A DNA stretch of 64,000 bases from Amyelois transitella. Taxonomy: Eukaryota > Arthropoda > Insecta > Lepidoptera > Pyralidae. Below, in pieces: positions 11,367 through 22,917 of this stretch. The notes beneath the pieces are model-generated. The model searched no databases, was not told where the DNA came from, and saw nothing but the letters and a program-made list of their open reading frames with translations. Location of the stretch: the NCBI RefSeq assembly GCF_032362555.1, contig NC_083512.1, positions 1,724,001 through 1,788,000 on the forward strand. The letters run 5' to 3'. Position numbers and translations under genes: made by a program. Position 1 is the first letter of the stretch. Each line of letters begins with the position of its first letter.

Positions 11367-11605
11367 CGACGGCCTCTGTGGCGCAGCGGTAGTGCGCTTG
11401 TCTGTGTCACCGGAGGTCCCGGGTTCGAATCCCGGCCAGGGCATGACGAGAAACGAACTTTCTCTGATTGTCCCGGGTCTTGGATGTTTATCTATATAAG
11501 TATTTATTCTTAAATATAGTATCGTTGAGTTAGTATCTCGTAACACAAGTTTCGAACTTACTTCGAGGCTCACTCAATCTGTGTAATTTGTCCCGTAAAA
11601 AAAAA
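11367..11605 (+). mobile_element. Full-length tRNA-derived SINE with target duplication
   Basis: The tRNA-like head has an A-box region (GTGGCGCAGCGGTAGTGCG) and a B box (GGTTCGAATCC). A fixed body follows to TTTGTCCCGTA and a short A tail. A 12-bp duplication, GAGTAGGTAAAA, flanks it at 11355-11366 and 11606-11617, so this is a clean target-primed insertion. It is not a tRNA gene: the acceptor stem does not pair and the tRNA part continues into the SINE body. Confidence 0.92.
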
Positions 11606-11679
11606 GAGTAGGTAAAAGGATCTTTCATCTAAAAAGTACTATGCCCGTGGGATTATGACACAACGCAGGCTAACCCCCG

Positions 11680-11880
11680 CGCAAAGTCTAGTTCATAATA
11701 AAATTCAAAACACAGACCTTATAGTTATTTCTGTATAAATATATTTTTTTTATTTATAAACTATTTTAAGCGCGGATGGCAAAAATGTTCGCAAAGGCTA
11801 GTTCATAATATAATTCAAACGTTCACGTCGTCCACGTTCTTCAAAAAATAAATAAATAAATAAAAAAAATATCAACTATT
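11680..11880. repeat. Local duplication in non-coding DNA
   Basis: CTAGTTCATAATA(A/T)AATTCAAA occurs near 11690 and again near 11800. The rest is AT-rich with no gene. Confidence 0.55.
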
Positions 11881-12010
11881 AAAAGCGCACCCAGCAAAAA
11901 TATAGATTACGCGGTGTTTTCAAGCAGATCCGGCTTACATTAAGCCGGGCGGGATCTGCTGAAATCTAGCCTAAGTAAGAACAAGAAGCTTTTTATTGCG
12001 GTATTCATTT
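11877..12010. repeat. Duplicated palindromic segment, copy 2
   Basis: Matches 11095-11235, including the AGATCCGGCT/AAGCCGGGCGGGATCT inverted repeat, with a few bases deleted in the loop. Confidence 0.75.
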
Positions 12011-12110
12011 ACACTGTATAAGTTATATAGTGTAAATATATACCGGTTATTCAGTATAACCGGTCTTTTTAACTCAGTGGCCATCTATGTCTACGTAAAT
12101 ATATGCCGTG

Positions 12111-12400
12111 TGCCGTGTGGTTCCCGGCACCAATAGATAACAGAATAGGGCCACTGAATCTCTTTCTCATGGATGTCGTAAAATGCGAATAAGTGATGGG
12201 CTTTATATACTTGGGATACCTTTTTAAGCGATGGGCTAGCGATTTGTCCCTATTTGAAGCAATTCTATCATAAAGCCAAACAGCTGAACGTGGCCTTTCA
12301 GTCTATCGATGACTGTTGGCTCTGTCTACCCCGCAAGGGGTAATCTCTCTGTCTACCCCGCAAAGGGCAATATATATTGACGTGATTATATGTTATGTAT
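12111..12400 (+). mobile_element. SINE-A copy with duplicated 3' block
   Basis: GTGCCGTGTGGTTCCCGGCACC start. The CTCTGTCTACCCCGCAA block is duplicated just before the tail. Confidence 0.85.
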
Positions 12401-12820
12401 ATATCTCAAACAAACCTCGGTTAGAGACTAGCTCAAATTACCACAAAAAAAAAGAAACATTAAAATTCAATAACCTTTGCCAGCAAAGTAAGATCTCTAA
12501 ACGTAATATGATGACACTTCAACAAGTTTCAAACAATTCAGTGAAAATATCTTCGATTACAACAACTTGTTCGTCTTAAGTTATCTATAACAACTTTGAA
12601 TGGGCCGTCGGAACTATTTTTTGATGACTTAGAAGTGCTCTCTCAGTATTAACTTTCGTCTCACACAATCGACCTTTTGTCAAACTTTTTCTTAAATGGT
12701 AAGTGTCTTATGTAAGCACAGTTATTTTTTTTTTTTAATTTGCACGTGCGTTTTGTTTCATCCTTGTGGATAAAAAAAAAGTAGCTTCAATAATTTATGG
12801 ACTTAATTAGTAATAATTTT
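12401..12820. other. AT-rich non-coding DNA
   Basis: An open frame at 12316-12579 starts in the SINE-A tail and has low-complexity coding with no recognisable domain. I see no gene. Confidence 0.4.
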
Positions 12821-12823
12821 CTG

Positions 12824-12922
12824 ATTACATACATACATAAATTACGCCTCTTTCCCGGAGGGGTAGGCAGAGACCACATCTTTTCACTTCCTTGAATACT
12901 TCTTTCGTTTCATCCACATTTT
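12824..12922 (-). mobile_element. LINE-B 3' fragment
   Basis: Reverse strand (CATA)n tail, then TTACGCCTCTTTCCCGGAGG and a shortened coding remnant. Confidence 0.75.
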
Positions 12923-13565
12923 CTGATAACCTATAATTTTGTGATTACTAATTAAATTAGTAATAATAAAACAAAAATGTAAATAAATAAATATGAACAT
13001 CCATTGATTAATATTTCTAGAACATACCAACTACTAATATTGTTAATTCTAAAGTTAGTCTGTTGGTCTGTTTTACTGACTGATACATCTGAACTGCTGC
13101 ATAGATTTTTATGAAATTTTGTATAAATACAGTTAACTAGCTTTCGCAGCTTCACCCGCATTTAACTAAACATTTTTTCCATTGTTAAGAAATAATAAAA
13201 ATAAAATTACCTTTGTCCTTTTCAATGACCTAATATTTTGCCAAGTTTTATAAAAATCATTTCTGTGGTTTAACTGTGATATGGTAAGGCAAATTAGTTT
13301 CGCATTTGAAATATTGATTAAGATCGGATTATGCAAGGGCAACAGCAATTTTTCTATAAATTTCCACGGGACTAACATCTCGGACAGAAACTAAAACACT
13401 ATGATTAGCCAATCAAAGTTAAGACGCCTAGATGATAAAGTTATACCGAACTGGCAATCTCCTGCCACTGATCGAGTCGGAAGCCACGGAATCAACAGTT
13501 GATTGCTGGATTTGTGTAATATAATAGGCACAACGTGCAATGTTGAAATACCTAGATTTATTTTC
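12923..13565. other. AT-rich non-coding DNA
   Basis: TTTATAAAAATCATTTCTGTGG and nearby motifs resemble a decayed RTE-like LINE tail. No gene seen. Confidence 0.35.
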
Positions 13566-13567
13566 AA

Positions 13568-13737
13568 TATAGTCAAAAGGTCAAAAGTACCCGAAACCGC
13601 CGAGCTTGCATGAAGAGAGTTATGAATGTGGATGAAGCAAAGGAAGTATGCAGGGATCGTGGCAAGTGGAAAGAGGTAGTCTCTGCCTACCCCTCCGGGA
13701 AAGAGGCGTGATTTTATGTATGTATGTATGTATGTAT
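13568..13737 (+). mobile_element. LINE-B 3' end
   Basis: Encodes VKSTRNRRACMKRVMNVDEA and then a frame ending SAYPSGKEA-stop with a (TATG)n tail. Confidence 0.85.
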
Positions 13738-13771
13738 TTTCAATATAGGTTATAAGGAAGGAAGGAAGATA

Positions 13772-13995
13772 ATTGCCGTGTGGTTCCCAGCACCAATGCA
13801 AAAAAAGAATAGGACCACTCCATCTCTTTCCCATGGATGTCGTAAAAGGCGACGATGGGCTAGCAACCTGTCGCTATTTGAATCTCAATTCTATCATTGA
13901 GCCAAATAGCTGAACGTGGCCATTCAGTCTTTTTAAGACTGTTGGCTCTGTCTTCCCCGCAAGGGATATAGACGTGACCATATGTATGTATGTAG
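13772..13995 (+). mobile_element. SINE-A copy
   Basis: GCCGTGTGGTTCCCAGCACC to GACGTGACCATATG(TATG)n. A stretch after GTCGTAAAAGGCGA is deleted. Confidence 0.88.
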
Positions 13996-14105
13996 GAAGA
14001 TAAGATATATATATTTTTTATTATATGTTTTGTGTTGTTTTGTATGTTTTACTGTTATGGTGCAATAAAGAGTTTTATCTATCTATAAGGAAACAATATA
14101 AGGAA

Positions 14106-14370
14106 GTGCCGTGTGGTTCCCGGCACCAATACAAAAAAGAATAGGACCATTCCATTTCGTTCTGACGGATGTCATAATGAGAATAAGTGATAGGCTTATA
14201 AAATTGGGATTCTTCTGTTAGGCGATGGGCTAGCAACCTGTCACTATATGAATCTCAATTCTATCATTAAGCTAAACAGCTGAACATTGCCTATCAGTCT
14301 ACCCAGCAAGGCGTATAGTGTAATGTAGAGGTAGGTTCCACCTCACTTCAATAGGCGTGACTATATGTAT
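14106..14370 (+). mobile_element. SINE-A copy
   Basis: Near full length but diverged. The 3' block contains an extra segment around GTAGAGGTAGGTTCC. Confidence 0.85.
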
Positions 14371-14647
14371 GTATTTATATATCTATCTCATAAAAAAATA
14401 TATTTAGAAAAAGTAAACCAATCAATCCTTCTCTCTATGAAGTAATTACCTTGTAAATAAATTACGTCACTCCTTTAAATATGAGGCAAAATACATGAAA
14501 GCCTATAAACCTCTATTAGAATTAACTCTGTAATTGATACCGCGGAATCCACACGTAGTTTCAGAGTAATCTTTGTGGGTAGACGAGCCAGTGAACTTAA
14601 TGTAAGGAGACGACAAGATATATTATTTGCCAGAAAATAAAAAAAAA
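14371..14647. other. Non-coding DNA
   Basis: Nothing recognisable. Confidence 0.35.
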
Positions 14648-14881
14648 ACATACATACTTATAATCACGTTCATATCATTTGTAAGGTAGACAGAGTCAAC
14701 CGTTTCGGAAAGACTGATAGGCCACGTTCAGCTGATTGGAATAGTGACAGGTTGCTGGCTATCGCCAAAAGAAGAATCCCAAGTTTGTAAACCTATCCCT
14801 TAGTCGCCTTTTACGACATCCATGGGAAAGATATGGAGTGGTCATTTTCTATTATTCTATTAGTGCCGGGAACCACACAGT
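14648..14881 (-). mobile_element. SINE-A copy
   Basis: Reverse strand, ATACATACTTATAATCACG to GGGAACCACACAGTAC. Diverged. Confidence 0.85.
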
Positions 14882-15460
14882 ACGGAAAAAAATATTTTAG
14901 GTCTATAACCTACTTTAGAGTCTTATGTAAATATAGAAAGGTATTATAGTAGCTAAGTTTACATCAGTATAAGGAAAGCTGTACTAAATCTTTGAAATCT
15001 CAACGGAAAATTTGCGGATTTACCCCAGAAGGGTACGTTTCATTGAGTGTCATTTAATAAAATTACTATTTAATACAATTGATTGAGCTATTCTAAATAT
15101 CTAAGTGGAGTTAAAAGTTAAAGTATTTTGTTTTTTTTGGCACATAAATATAATTGTATAAAACTCGTATTTATTATATCGGCCCATCGCCCCATGACAA
15201 GTCAATTCTAGAAATTTATCTCAAAGACTTAATTACGAAAAGGTAGCATTGCCATTATAACTTCCGAAACAATGCGATGCGTGTACAATGTTGCCCTAAT
15301 GAGGAAATCTCCAAACTTTAAGGGAAAGGATGGGAAAGAATTCCTTTACGTTTCGGAATAAAAAAGTTTAAGGCAGTTAGCTTTTTTGTATAAGTTTTTG
15401 TAAATTGATTTGAATTTAAATAGCAAAAAGTGTTAAAATGTTCTTCAATTTAATATATAT
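14882..15460. other. AT-rich non-coding DNA
   Basis: No gene or clear repeat seen. Confidence 0.4.
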
Positions 15461-15461
15461 A

Positions 15462-15678
15462 GTAGAGGCCGCCCGCGACTTCGTCCGCGTGGTATCAATC
15501 CCGCGGGAACTCCGGGCTAAAAGTAGCCTATATGTTATTCTGGGTCTTCAGCTACCTACATATCAAATTACATCGTAATCGGTGCAGTAGTTCTTGTGTG
15601 AAAGAGTAACAAACATCCATACTGACATCCCGACATACTCACAAACTTACGCATAGAAATTATAATATTAGTAGGATT
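15462..15678 (+). mobile_element. RTE-type LINE 3' tail (type 1)
   Basis: AGAGGCCGCCCGCGACTTCG to TTATAATATTAGTAGGATT, a tail typical of lepidopteran RTE elements (recognised from memory). It has no coding capacity. Confidence 0.8.
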
Positions 15679-15705
15679 ACGGGAAGTGAAGAATTTTGAA
15701 TCATT

Positions 15706-15799
15706 AAGCCAAACAGCTTAACAAGGCCTATTAGTCTTTTCAAGACTATTCTCTCTGTCTACCCGCAAGGAGTAGACGTGATCACATGTATGTATGTAC
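15706..15799 (+). mobile_element. SINE-A 3' fragment
   Basis: 5'-truncated, CCAAACAGCTTAACAAGGCC to the (TATG)n tail. Confidence 0.75.
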
Positions 15800-15977
15800 A
15801 ATGTCTAGCCGTTTATGAAGTCTATTAAAAATATTGTGTGCGCCATGACAATGTAGTGGTCACATTGTGTGGAACACTCCGTTATATTACATCGCAACGG
15901 GTAATGCCCGCTTTGACACGCTCCCTTTGTCATACCTAGCGGGTTTCAACAGGGCTGTCTCACTAAATTAATAATTA

Positions 15978-16034
15978 TACATACATGTGGTCCGTCTATA
16001 TCTCTTGCGGGGTAGACAGAGCCAATAGTTTTGA
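15978..16034 (-). mobile_element. SINE-A 3' fragment
   Basis: ACATGTGGTCCGTCTATATC to AGAGCCAATAG. Confidence 0.7.
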
Positions 16035-16199
16035 CAACTACCTACTACGCGACACAATGTAACAAATGAAAAAAAAATACCTGAATGAAATTTTCACATG
16101 TCGGTTTCAAAGCTGAGTTTCTAGTCACTCGATGCCCATGGAATATTGTAACATGATTCGATACGTCCGATATAAAATAAAGGTAAGTTACGTTAAGGG

Positions 16200-16460
16200 C
16201 TCACACGGTGAGGGAAAACATCGTGAGGAAACCTGCACATTCAGGAAACTGGATGTGTAACCATGTATGATCCAATACGGGTTAGATTTACCTGCAAAGG
16301 TTGCGGAGGTCAGACGATAGTCGCTTCGTGTAAAAACCTGACTCATCCAATCCAGTGTCCATGGTTAAAAGAATACCCTGGGCTCCTCTCGAAAGTAGTG
16401 ATGATGCAACCGGGACTAAAAGTCAGGAGGAAGAAGACGTTGCGCCGGGTTTGATACCTG
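16200..16460 (+). mobile_element. Dispersed repeat C copy
   Basis: GTGAGGAAACCTGCAC, CAAAGGTTGCGGAGGTCAGA and GTCGCTTCGTGTAAAAACC are shared with copies at 39290, 40545, 52800 and 56640. The open frame across it is repeat-derived. The family is not classified here. Confidence 0.75.
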
Positions 16461-16735
16461 GGTTATTTATAAATAGAAATTTTCACAGTTTAGTTTTGAC
16501 TTGGAGATGTAATTAAAAACTGTTATTAATTTAATTACTTTTGCGATACACAGCCCTTACTTCATGTGTGGTATGACGTGTACAAATAACAGAACGAACA
16601 AAGAATCCTCAAAAACTGACGACAATATGAATACCATGGAGTGATTCAAGAGTCTATTAATTAAGAGACAGGTAGGTAATGAAATTTATCATAAACATTA
16701 TGTTGTCAACTTCGTTCGTATCACTGAAAGAACAA
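16461..16735. other. Non-coding DNA
   Basis: Nothing recognisable. Confidence 0.35.
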
Positions 16736-16736
16736 A

Positions 16737-16890
16737 CATACATACATACATAAAATCACGCCTCTTTCCCGGAGGGGTAGGCAGAGACTACCTCTTTCCA
16801 ATTGCCACGATCTCTGCGCACTTCCTTCGCTTCATCCACATTCATAACTCTCTTCATGCAAGCTCGGCGGTTTCGGGAACTCTTGACACT
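16737..16890 (-). mobile_element. LINE-B 3' end
   Basis: On the reverse strand it encodes RRACMKRVMNVDEAKEVRRD and then NWKEVVSAYPSGKEA-stop, followed by a (TATG)n tail. Confidence 0.85.
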
Positions 16891-17053
16891 GAAAGAATGA
16901 AGAAAGAATGAAGGATCGATTAAAACCAACAGGTATAATACTCGTATAACCAGAATGATGCGGTGAAAATTGATGTGATGATTGATAATCATGTTGTTCT
17001 TAGGTCGCTTTTTACGGCAGTAGAAGAAAGAGATGCGACTCTATTATATAAGT

Positions 17054-17286
17054 TAACATACATACATGCCCTTGCGGGGTAAGCAGAGCAAACAGTTTTG
17101 AAAAGACTGATTGGCCACGTTCAGCTGTTTGGCTTGATGGTAGAATTGAAATTCAAATAGTGACAGGTTGCTAGCCCATTGCCTAAATGAAGAATACCTA
17201 GTTTATAAGCCTATCCCTTAGTCGCCTTTTACGGCATACATGGAAAAGAGATGGTCCTATTCTTTTTTTTATTGACGCCGGCACTA
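17054..17286 (-). mobile_element. SINE-A copy
   Basis: Reverse strand. The TCACGTCTATATC stretch next to the tail is deleted. Confidence 0.83.
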
Positions 17287-17695
17287 TTTTAGAGGACAAT
17301 AAATTCTATTAAAATATAACCTTGGTTATTTCTATAAGAGGAACCGAAAGGTATGAAATTCCGATTTTAAGGTCAATTTGCTTTCTATAACCGAAGGAAT
17401 TCTCACGGGAAAATCGCGGCGTGCTCTCAAATTTTCCTCTCGCGATTAGTGTAATGGAAAATCTTCCAGCCATAAAATGGTATGTCGGATAACCCTTGAT
17501 TATTTTTGGCGACCGTATCGCGTTTTCGAGGTGGTGTTATTGATTTGGTATCGGATACTTGTTTGAACAAGATACTATATGAATTGAATGGGTGACAAAG
17601 TGATAGCTATTAACGCCATTTTGTAAAATGTACGATGAATAAATAACTAGTTTTTTTCACCTGCAATTACATTATTTATATTATAATTCATAAGT
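17287..17695. other. Non-coding DNA
   Basis: No gene or repeat identified. Confidence 0.35.
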
Positions 17696-17826
17696 AGGTA
17701 CATACATATAATTACGTCTATATCCCTTGCGGTGTAGACAGAGCCAACACTCTTGAAAAGACTGATAGGCCACGTTCATATTTCGGATTTCGACATTTCG
17801 GATATAGACGTGATTATATGTATGTG
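17696..17826. mobile_element. SINE-A 3' ends, inverted pair
   Basis: A reverse 3' half (17696-17780) is followed within 20 bp by a short forward 3' end (GGATATAGACGTGATTATATG, 17800-17826). Confidence 0.7.
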
Positions 17827-18598
17827 TTGACAAATATCTGTCTCAAACCCGCTGTGGTCTTCCCACAATACGGCAAACCATATTGTACATAATAACTCCA
17901 TTATATCCTGACCTCCTTATCATCACACGTATCAACAGAAATATACTACTCATACACAATCGTATTAGAGTCTGGAGATCAAGTTGAACTGGTCGAGTTA
18001 TGCGCGGCCCAGCATTTTCAACTACACGGTGCGTTACAGCCACACGATTTTAGCTCTTAACATAAAGACTTTGGGGATTATTCCGCTTAAAACGTCATCT
18101 GTCTCGTAATCCAGTGCTCATCATCGTCATGGGATTACAGGAATGCCCTTTGTAGGATGAAACTTAGTATTTTTTGTCGGTGGTATTATGTTAATGACAT
18201 TAACGGATGATTCACTGAAAATTGGCGCATCTCCTATTCGTAATAAAGCACTTTTTAGCTATTTTCAGTGCTGTGGTAGTGTATTGCATTTGTGAAATAT
18301 TGTAATACTTGTATTACCAGGCCTCTGAAAAATAAATAAATAAAAAAATATAACATACAAATGTAAACTTTTTTTTATAATTTTCGTATTTATGTTTTTT
18401 TGGGTAATTGTTTATTATTTTGTTTATACCTACGTATATTTTCGTCAAACTCGAAACTTTGTTTGTTAGGCTAAAATTTTGGAAATATTGAACCGATTAT
18501 AAAACATTATTTTACCGTAAAAAGGGACATTATCTTTGTATGAGCCAAGCTGTAGCGGACTGCTAGTAAAATATAAAAAACTTATTTATGTATTTATT
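17827..18598. other. Non-coding DNA
   Basis: An open frame at 17843-18043 (-) has no recognisable domain. 18400-18570 resembles a decayed LINE tail. No gene supported. Confidence 0.35.
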
Positions 18599-18865
18599 TA
18601 ACATACCTACATATTCACGTCTATATCTCTTGCGGGGTAGACAGCCAAGAGTCTTGAAAAGACTGATAGGCCACGTTCGGCTGTTTGGCTTAATGATATT
18701 GAATTGAGATTCAAAAAGTGACAGGTTGCTAGCCCATCGCCTAAAAGAAGAATCCCAAGTTTATATACGAGTAACTATCTCTCAGTCGCCTTTGACGACA
18801 TCGATGGGAACGAGATGGAGTGGTCCTATTCTTTTTTTTGTTGGTGTCGGGAACCACACGGCACA
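18599..18865 (-). mobile_element. SINE-A copy
   Basis: Near full length, reverse strand, to GGGAACCACACGGCAC. Confidence 0.88.
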
Positions 18866-19179
18866 TTTTAAATAATCGTAATTATACTACATTAACCCTG
18901 GATATGAGTAGCGATGCATCGTTAATTGCATATGGTTAGTAAAGCGGCTGCCCATCACCACAATTGAAGCAAATTTCAGCATTAATCCCCCGAAATAGGA
19001 TTAATTTTAGCTTGGCTATAGAGTTAACTATCTGTTGAACAGTAATCATGCTGTACTTAATGGAATAGGCTGCGTGGATTACGTATTTTGGTTTGGTTAA
19101 ACGTTGTTTTGATTATTGACTATGAATGATTGTGTGACAAGCAATGTTTTATCGAAATAAGCGTCACAGAGAGCAGAAT
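18866..19179. other. Non-coding DNA
   Basis: Nothing recognisable. Confidence 0.35.
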
Positions 19180-19612
19180 TTAGATAGATAGATAAAGCTC
19201 TTTATTGCACCATAAGAGTAAAACATACAAAACAGACAGAGACGGTACAAAAACAATGTGCCGTGTGGCTCCCCGCACCAATACAAAAAAGAATAGGACC
19301 ACTCCATCTCTTTCCCATGGATGTCGTAAAAGGCGACTAAGGGATAGGCTTACAAACTTGGGATTATTTTGTAGGCGATGGGCTAGCAACCAGTCACTAG
19401 TTGAATCTCAATTCTATCGTTAAGCCAAATAGCTGAACGTGGCCATTCAGTCTTTTCAAGACTGTTGGCTCTGTCTACCCCGCAAGGGATATAAACGTGA
19501 CCATATGGTCACGTTTATATCCCTTGCGGGTATGTATGTATGTACGGTACAAAGGCGGACTTATTGCTTATGCAATCTCTTCCAGTCAATTTTGGGTGGA
19601 AGGAAACCGAAC
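19180..19612 (-). mobile_element. LINE-E 3' UTR split by a SINE-A
   Basis: AAAGCTCTTTATTGCACCAT and GACGGTACAAA lie left of the SINE-A at 19259-19541. ACGGTACAAAGGCGGACTTATTG and ATCTCTTCCAGTCAA lie right of it. The shared ACGGTACAAA is probably the target duplication. Confidence 0.7.
19259..19541 (+). mobile_element. SINE-A copy nested in LINE-E
   Basis: Full length from GTGCCGTGTGGCTCC. At the tail the sequence folds back (GGTCACGTTTATATCCC), giving a short palindrome before (TATG)n. Confidence 0.88.
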
Positions 19613-19647
19613 AGGAGATGCGCTGTGCGGTAATGTTAAAATTCTCA

Positions 19648-19906
19648 TACATACATACATATGGTCACGTCTATATCCCTTGCGAAGTAGACAGAGCCAA
19701 GAGTCTTGAAAAGACTGAATGGCCACGTTCAGCTATTTGGCTTAATGATAGAACTGAGATTCAAATAGTGACAGGTTGCTAGCCCATCGCCTTAAAAAGA
19801 ATCCCAAGGTTGTAACCTATCCCTTAGTCGTCTTTTACGACATCCATGGGAAAGAGATGGAGTGGTCCTATTCTTTTTTGTATTGGTGTCGGGAACCACA
19901 CGGCAC
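19648..19906 (-). mobile_element. SINE-A copy
   Basis: Full length, reverse strand, (CATA)n to GGGAACCACACGGCAC. Confidence 0.9.
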
Positions 19907-19934
19907 AAACGGTTAAAATTCTCCTATCATCAAA

Positions 19935-20126
19935 ATAGGGATAGGCTTATAAACTTGAGATTCTTCTTTCAGGCGACAGGCTAGCAACATGTCTTTATTT
20001 GGATCTCAACTCTTCCATTAAGCCAAACAGCTGTATGTAGCAATATCAGCCTTTTCAAGACTGTTGGCTCTGTCCACCCCGCAAGGGATATAGACGTGAT
20101 TATATATATATGTATGTATGTACATC
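19935..20126 (+). mobile_element. SINE-A copy, 5'-truncated
   Basis: GGGATAGGCTTATAAACTTG to (TATG)n. Confidence 0.8.
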
Positions 20127-20330
20127 AAAATAACAAGCCGTGTCCAAAACAGAGACTTTAATACTATTGTGGAATGCGGCTTACAACCGCAACTCTCAGT
20201 TAGAAATTTCGGTCTTATTGTTTGCGACAGAGTTACGAGTATGCTAACTTTGTTGTCTAAAACTATCTTAATATTTTTTTAACAATTTGACGCAAATAAG
20301 GACATTTATGTAAGATTATATCTAATTAAT

Positions 20331-20962
20331 CTATATCCCTTGCGGGGTTGACAGAGCCAATAGTCTAGAACAGAGGTTCCCAAAGTTGTTTGGACTAAGA
20401 CTCATCTTATACAAGTTTCCAAATTCGGGACCCACTTCTAGGAAATTCAACCGTTAGATACCAATATAAATGAAGGACTTTTCAAATAACAAACAAAGTT
20501 AAAATTTACATTTTTTTATTACTTAAGTAATTAAATAACTACATTAAAAAAGTTATTTCAATGGAAAGAATGAAATTGTTTTCTATATTTCGCCATTACA
20601 GTTTTTACATCAACTTCAACTCGAGTTACTTCGGTTATTACTTCGGAGCGGTTGGATCGGTAGGGTGGTGTGTCGTTTCTACAGGCAGGGCCCACTCAAT
20701 GTTCGCTCGCGACCCACCACTACTGGGTCGCGACTCATACTTTGGGATACACTGGTCTAGAAAATACTGATAGGCCACGTTCAGCTGTTTGGCTTAATAA
20801 TAAAGTTGCGATTTAATTAGCGACAGTTTGCTAGCCCATCGCCTAAAAGATGAATCCCGTGTTAATAAGCTTATCCCTTAGTCGCCTTTTACGACATCCA
20901 TGGGAAAGAGATGGAGTGGTCCTATTCTTTTTCTATTGGTGGACACGGCAAGCACACGGCAA
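20331..20962 (-). mobile_element. SINE-A copy split by a hAT-type MITE
   Basis: The 3' part (20331-20370) and the rest (20755-20962) belong to one reverse-strand SINE-A, interrupted at GTCTAGAA by the element at 20371-20754. Confidence 0.85.
20371..20754. mobile_element. hAT-type MITE, 384 bp
   Basis: The ends are CAGAGGTTCCCAAAG and, reverse-complemented, CAGTGTATCCCAAAG, an imperfect terminal inverted repeat of the hAT kind. A perfect 8-bp target duplication GTCTAGAA flanks it (20363-20370 and 20755-20762). There is no transposase; the 69-codon frame inside is not recognisable, so the element is non-autonomous. Confidence 0.9.
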
Positions 20963-22140
20963 ATTAACATTTTCATGATTCACAAAAACTTTTACCGAAA
21001 CCAGTTTTACGAGGGAGAACTATTTGCTTCCGATCAATATGCTCCCTGTTTGCCAATTAAAGGGGGATTGTGGCCCAATATTTGCATTGCCATATAGACT
21101 GACGTTTTTATACAATGATGTAAATTTGGTGTAAGATGCGCACTTGACTGTTATATTTTCATTGTAAAAAATTAAGATGCCATCAAAAACATCCTGTAAA
21201 AAAACCCAAGTCTCGCAGCTCAGTCTTTCTACCGTAAAATGTTGTGAGATCCATGTAATATCAAGTCGGTTAATCTATTTAGTCTCTACTTAAAGGATCT
21301 TCTGTCTTAAGTTATTACAAAAGTTATTATCATTATGCCAATATTTAAAAATATTATACGTTTTAAACAAATAGATCGAGTTGGACATGGGACTTGGACT
21401 TGGATTCTGGTGAGGAATTCGGTTGCTGACCCGTCGTTCTGTGTAGTGTGATACATACTAATAATCTGATCATGCGATGTCTAAGTCGATCTATTAAAAG
21501 CAATCATTGGGACCGATAAAAATTAAAGATGTATAATTATTACGTAGCCGAAAATTATTAAAAAAAAAAAACAGAAGAACGAAAAAATACACACAGAAAA
21601 TCGTAGTTGTTATCAGAAATGGCACTCGCAACATAAAATATGTTATTCATATATTATTAAACACTAATATTTGTTTCCATGTTCTACCTTTCACTACCCA
21701 AAGGTTGGCTGGAAGAGTATTGTATGTTTCCACTACATATGTATTTTTCTATGGGCAATAAAGATAATTTGTATTATATTGTATTGTATATTTGGTTGTT
21801 CATCTGTAAGATTCATATCGTCGATATATTGTATCGAGTGTTGGTAAGCTCAATTAATAAATAAAACTTGAAACGAAATAAAAACTTGTAGGTAATAAAA
21901 GACGAAGAGTTATTGATGCTTCGACCGATCTTCAGGAATAAATGTGTCATTGTTTTCGAAACTAATGGGTTTTCTTTCTTGCGGTAAATGTTGAACGATG
22001 AAGCCTTTGAAGGCGAAGAAAAATCGTCCGCTTTTGGACATTGAATTATATGGGAACGTCGTGGAGTCAAGGACGAGAGAATAAAATTGCCAGCTACTAA
22101 TAATGAGACTGTATCTGAATGTATGGAAGGTTAATTGTAT
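20963..22140. other. Non-coding DNA
   Basis: About 1.2 kb without a supported gene. 21130-21260 (CTCGCAGCTCAGTCTTTCTA, GTTGTGAGATCCATGT) looks like part of a dispersed lepidopteran repeat. Short open frames at 21679-22070 show no domain. Confidence 0.4.
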
Positions 22141-22275
22141 ACATATCTATATAAATTCACGCCTCTACGTATGTTTCGTCTTATAAATAGTACAAAAGCT
22201 AGGGTTTATTCCACAATAAATTTTAGTTAGATTAAAATTTATAGTAAAAATAATTTAAAGTAAAAATAAATTTAA

Positions 22276-22538
22276 AGCCGTGTGGTTCCCGGCACCAATA
22301 CATAAAAGAATAGGACCACTCCATCTCCTTCTCATGGATGTCGTAAAAGACGACTAAGGGATAGGCTTACAAACTTGGGATTCTTAGTTAGGCGATGGGC
22401 TAGCAACCTGTCACTATTTGAATCTCAATTCTATCATTAAGCCAAATAGCTGAACGTGGCCATTCAGTCTTTTCAAGCCTGTTGGCTCTGTCTACCCCGC
22501 AAGGGATATAGACGTGACCATATGTATGTATGTATGTA
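22276..22538 (+). mobile_element. SINE-A copy
   Basis: GCCGTGTGGTTCCCGGCACC to ACCATATG(TATG)n. Confidence 0.9.
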
Positions 22539-22645
22539 AAATAAGTGGTGTTAACACAATTTTGCTCACTAAAGATTGGACAGTTCGTTAAGGTTCCGTT
22601 ATTAGAGGTAGGCAGATGTTTTCTATTAATCAAGATATCATCCAC

Positions 22646-22917
22646 TAGCTGTGCCCGCGACTTCGTCCGCGTGGAATAGTTATTTTGGCCATTATTGAAA
22701 CCCTCAAGGATGAATAATTTCCATCGTTTTTTTTTTCACATTTTCCATTATTTCTTTGCTATAGTTGCAGCGTGATGTTATATAACCTAAAGCTTTCCTC
22801 GATAAATGGTCTATTCAACGCAAAAAGATTTTTCAATTCGAACGAGTAGTCCCTGAGATTAGCGCGTTCAAAGAAACAAACAAACTCTTCAGCTTTACAA
22901 TATTAAGTATAGATTTG
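22646..22917 (+). mobile_element. RTE-type LINE 3' tail (type 2)
   Basis: GCTGTGCCCGCGACTTCGTC to CTCTTCAGCTTTACAATATT. The same family is at 32035, 32410, 44083, 45697 and 58267. Confidence 0.8.

Noticed and set aside
11367..11450. A tRNA gene (and similar hits at 26305, 39694 and 48225)
   Set aside because: The B box is perfect but the acceptor ends do not pair and each hit continues into the same SINE body; one has a target duplication.
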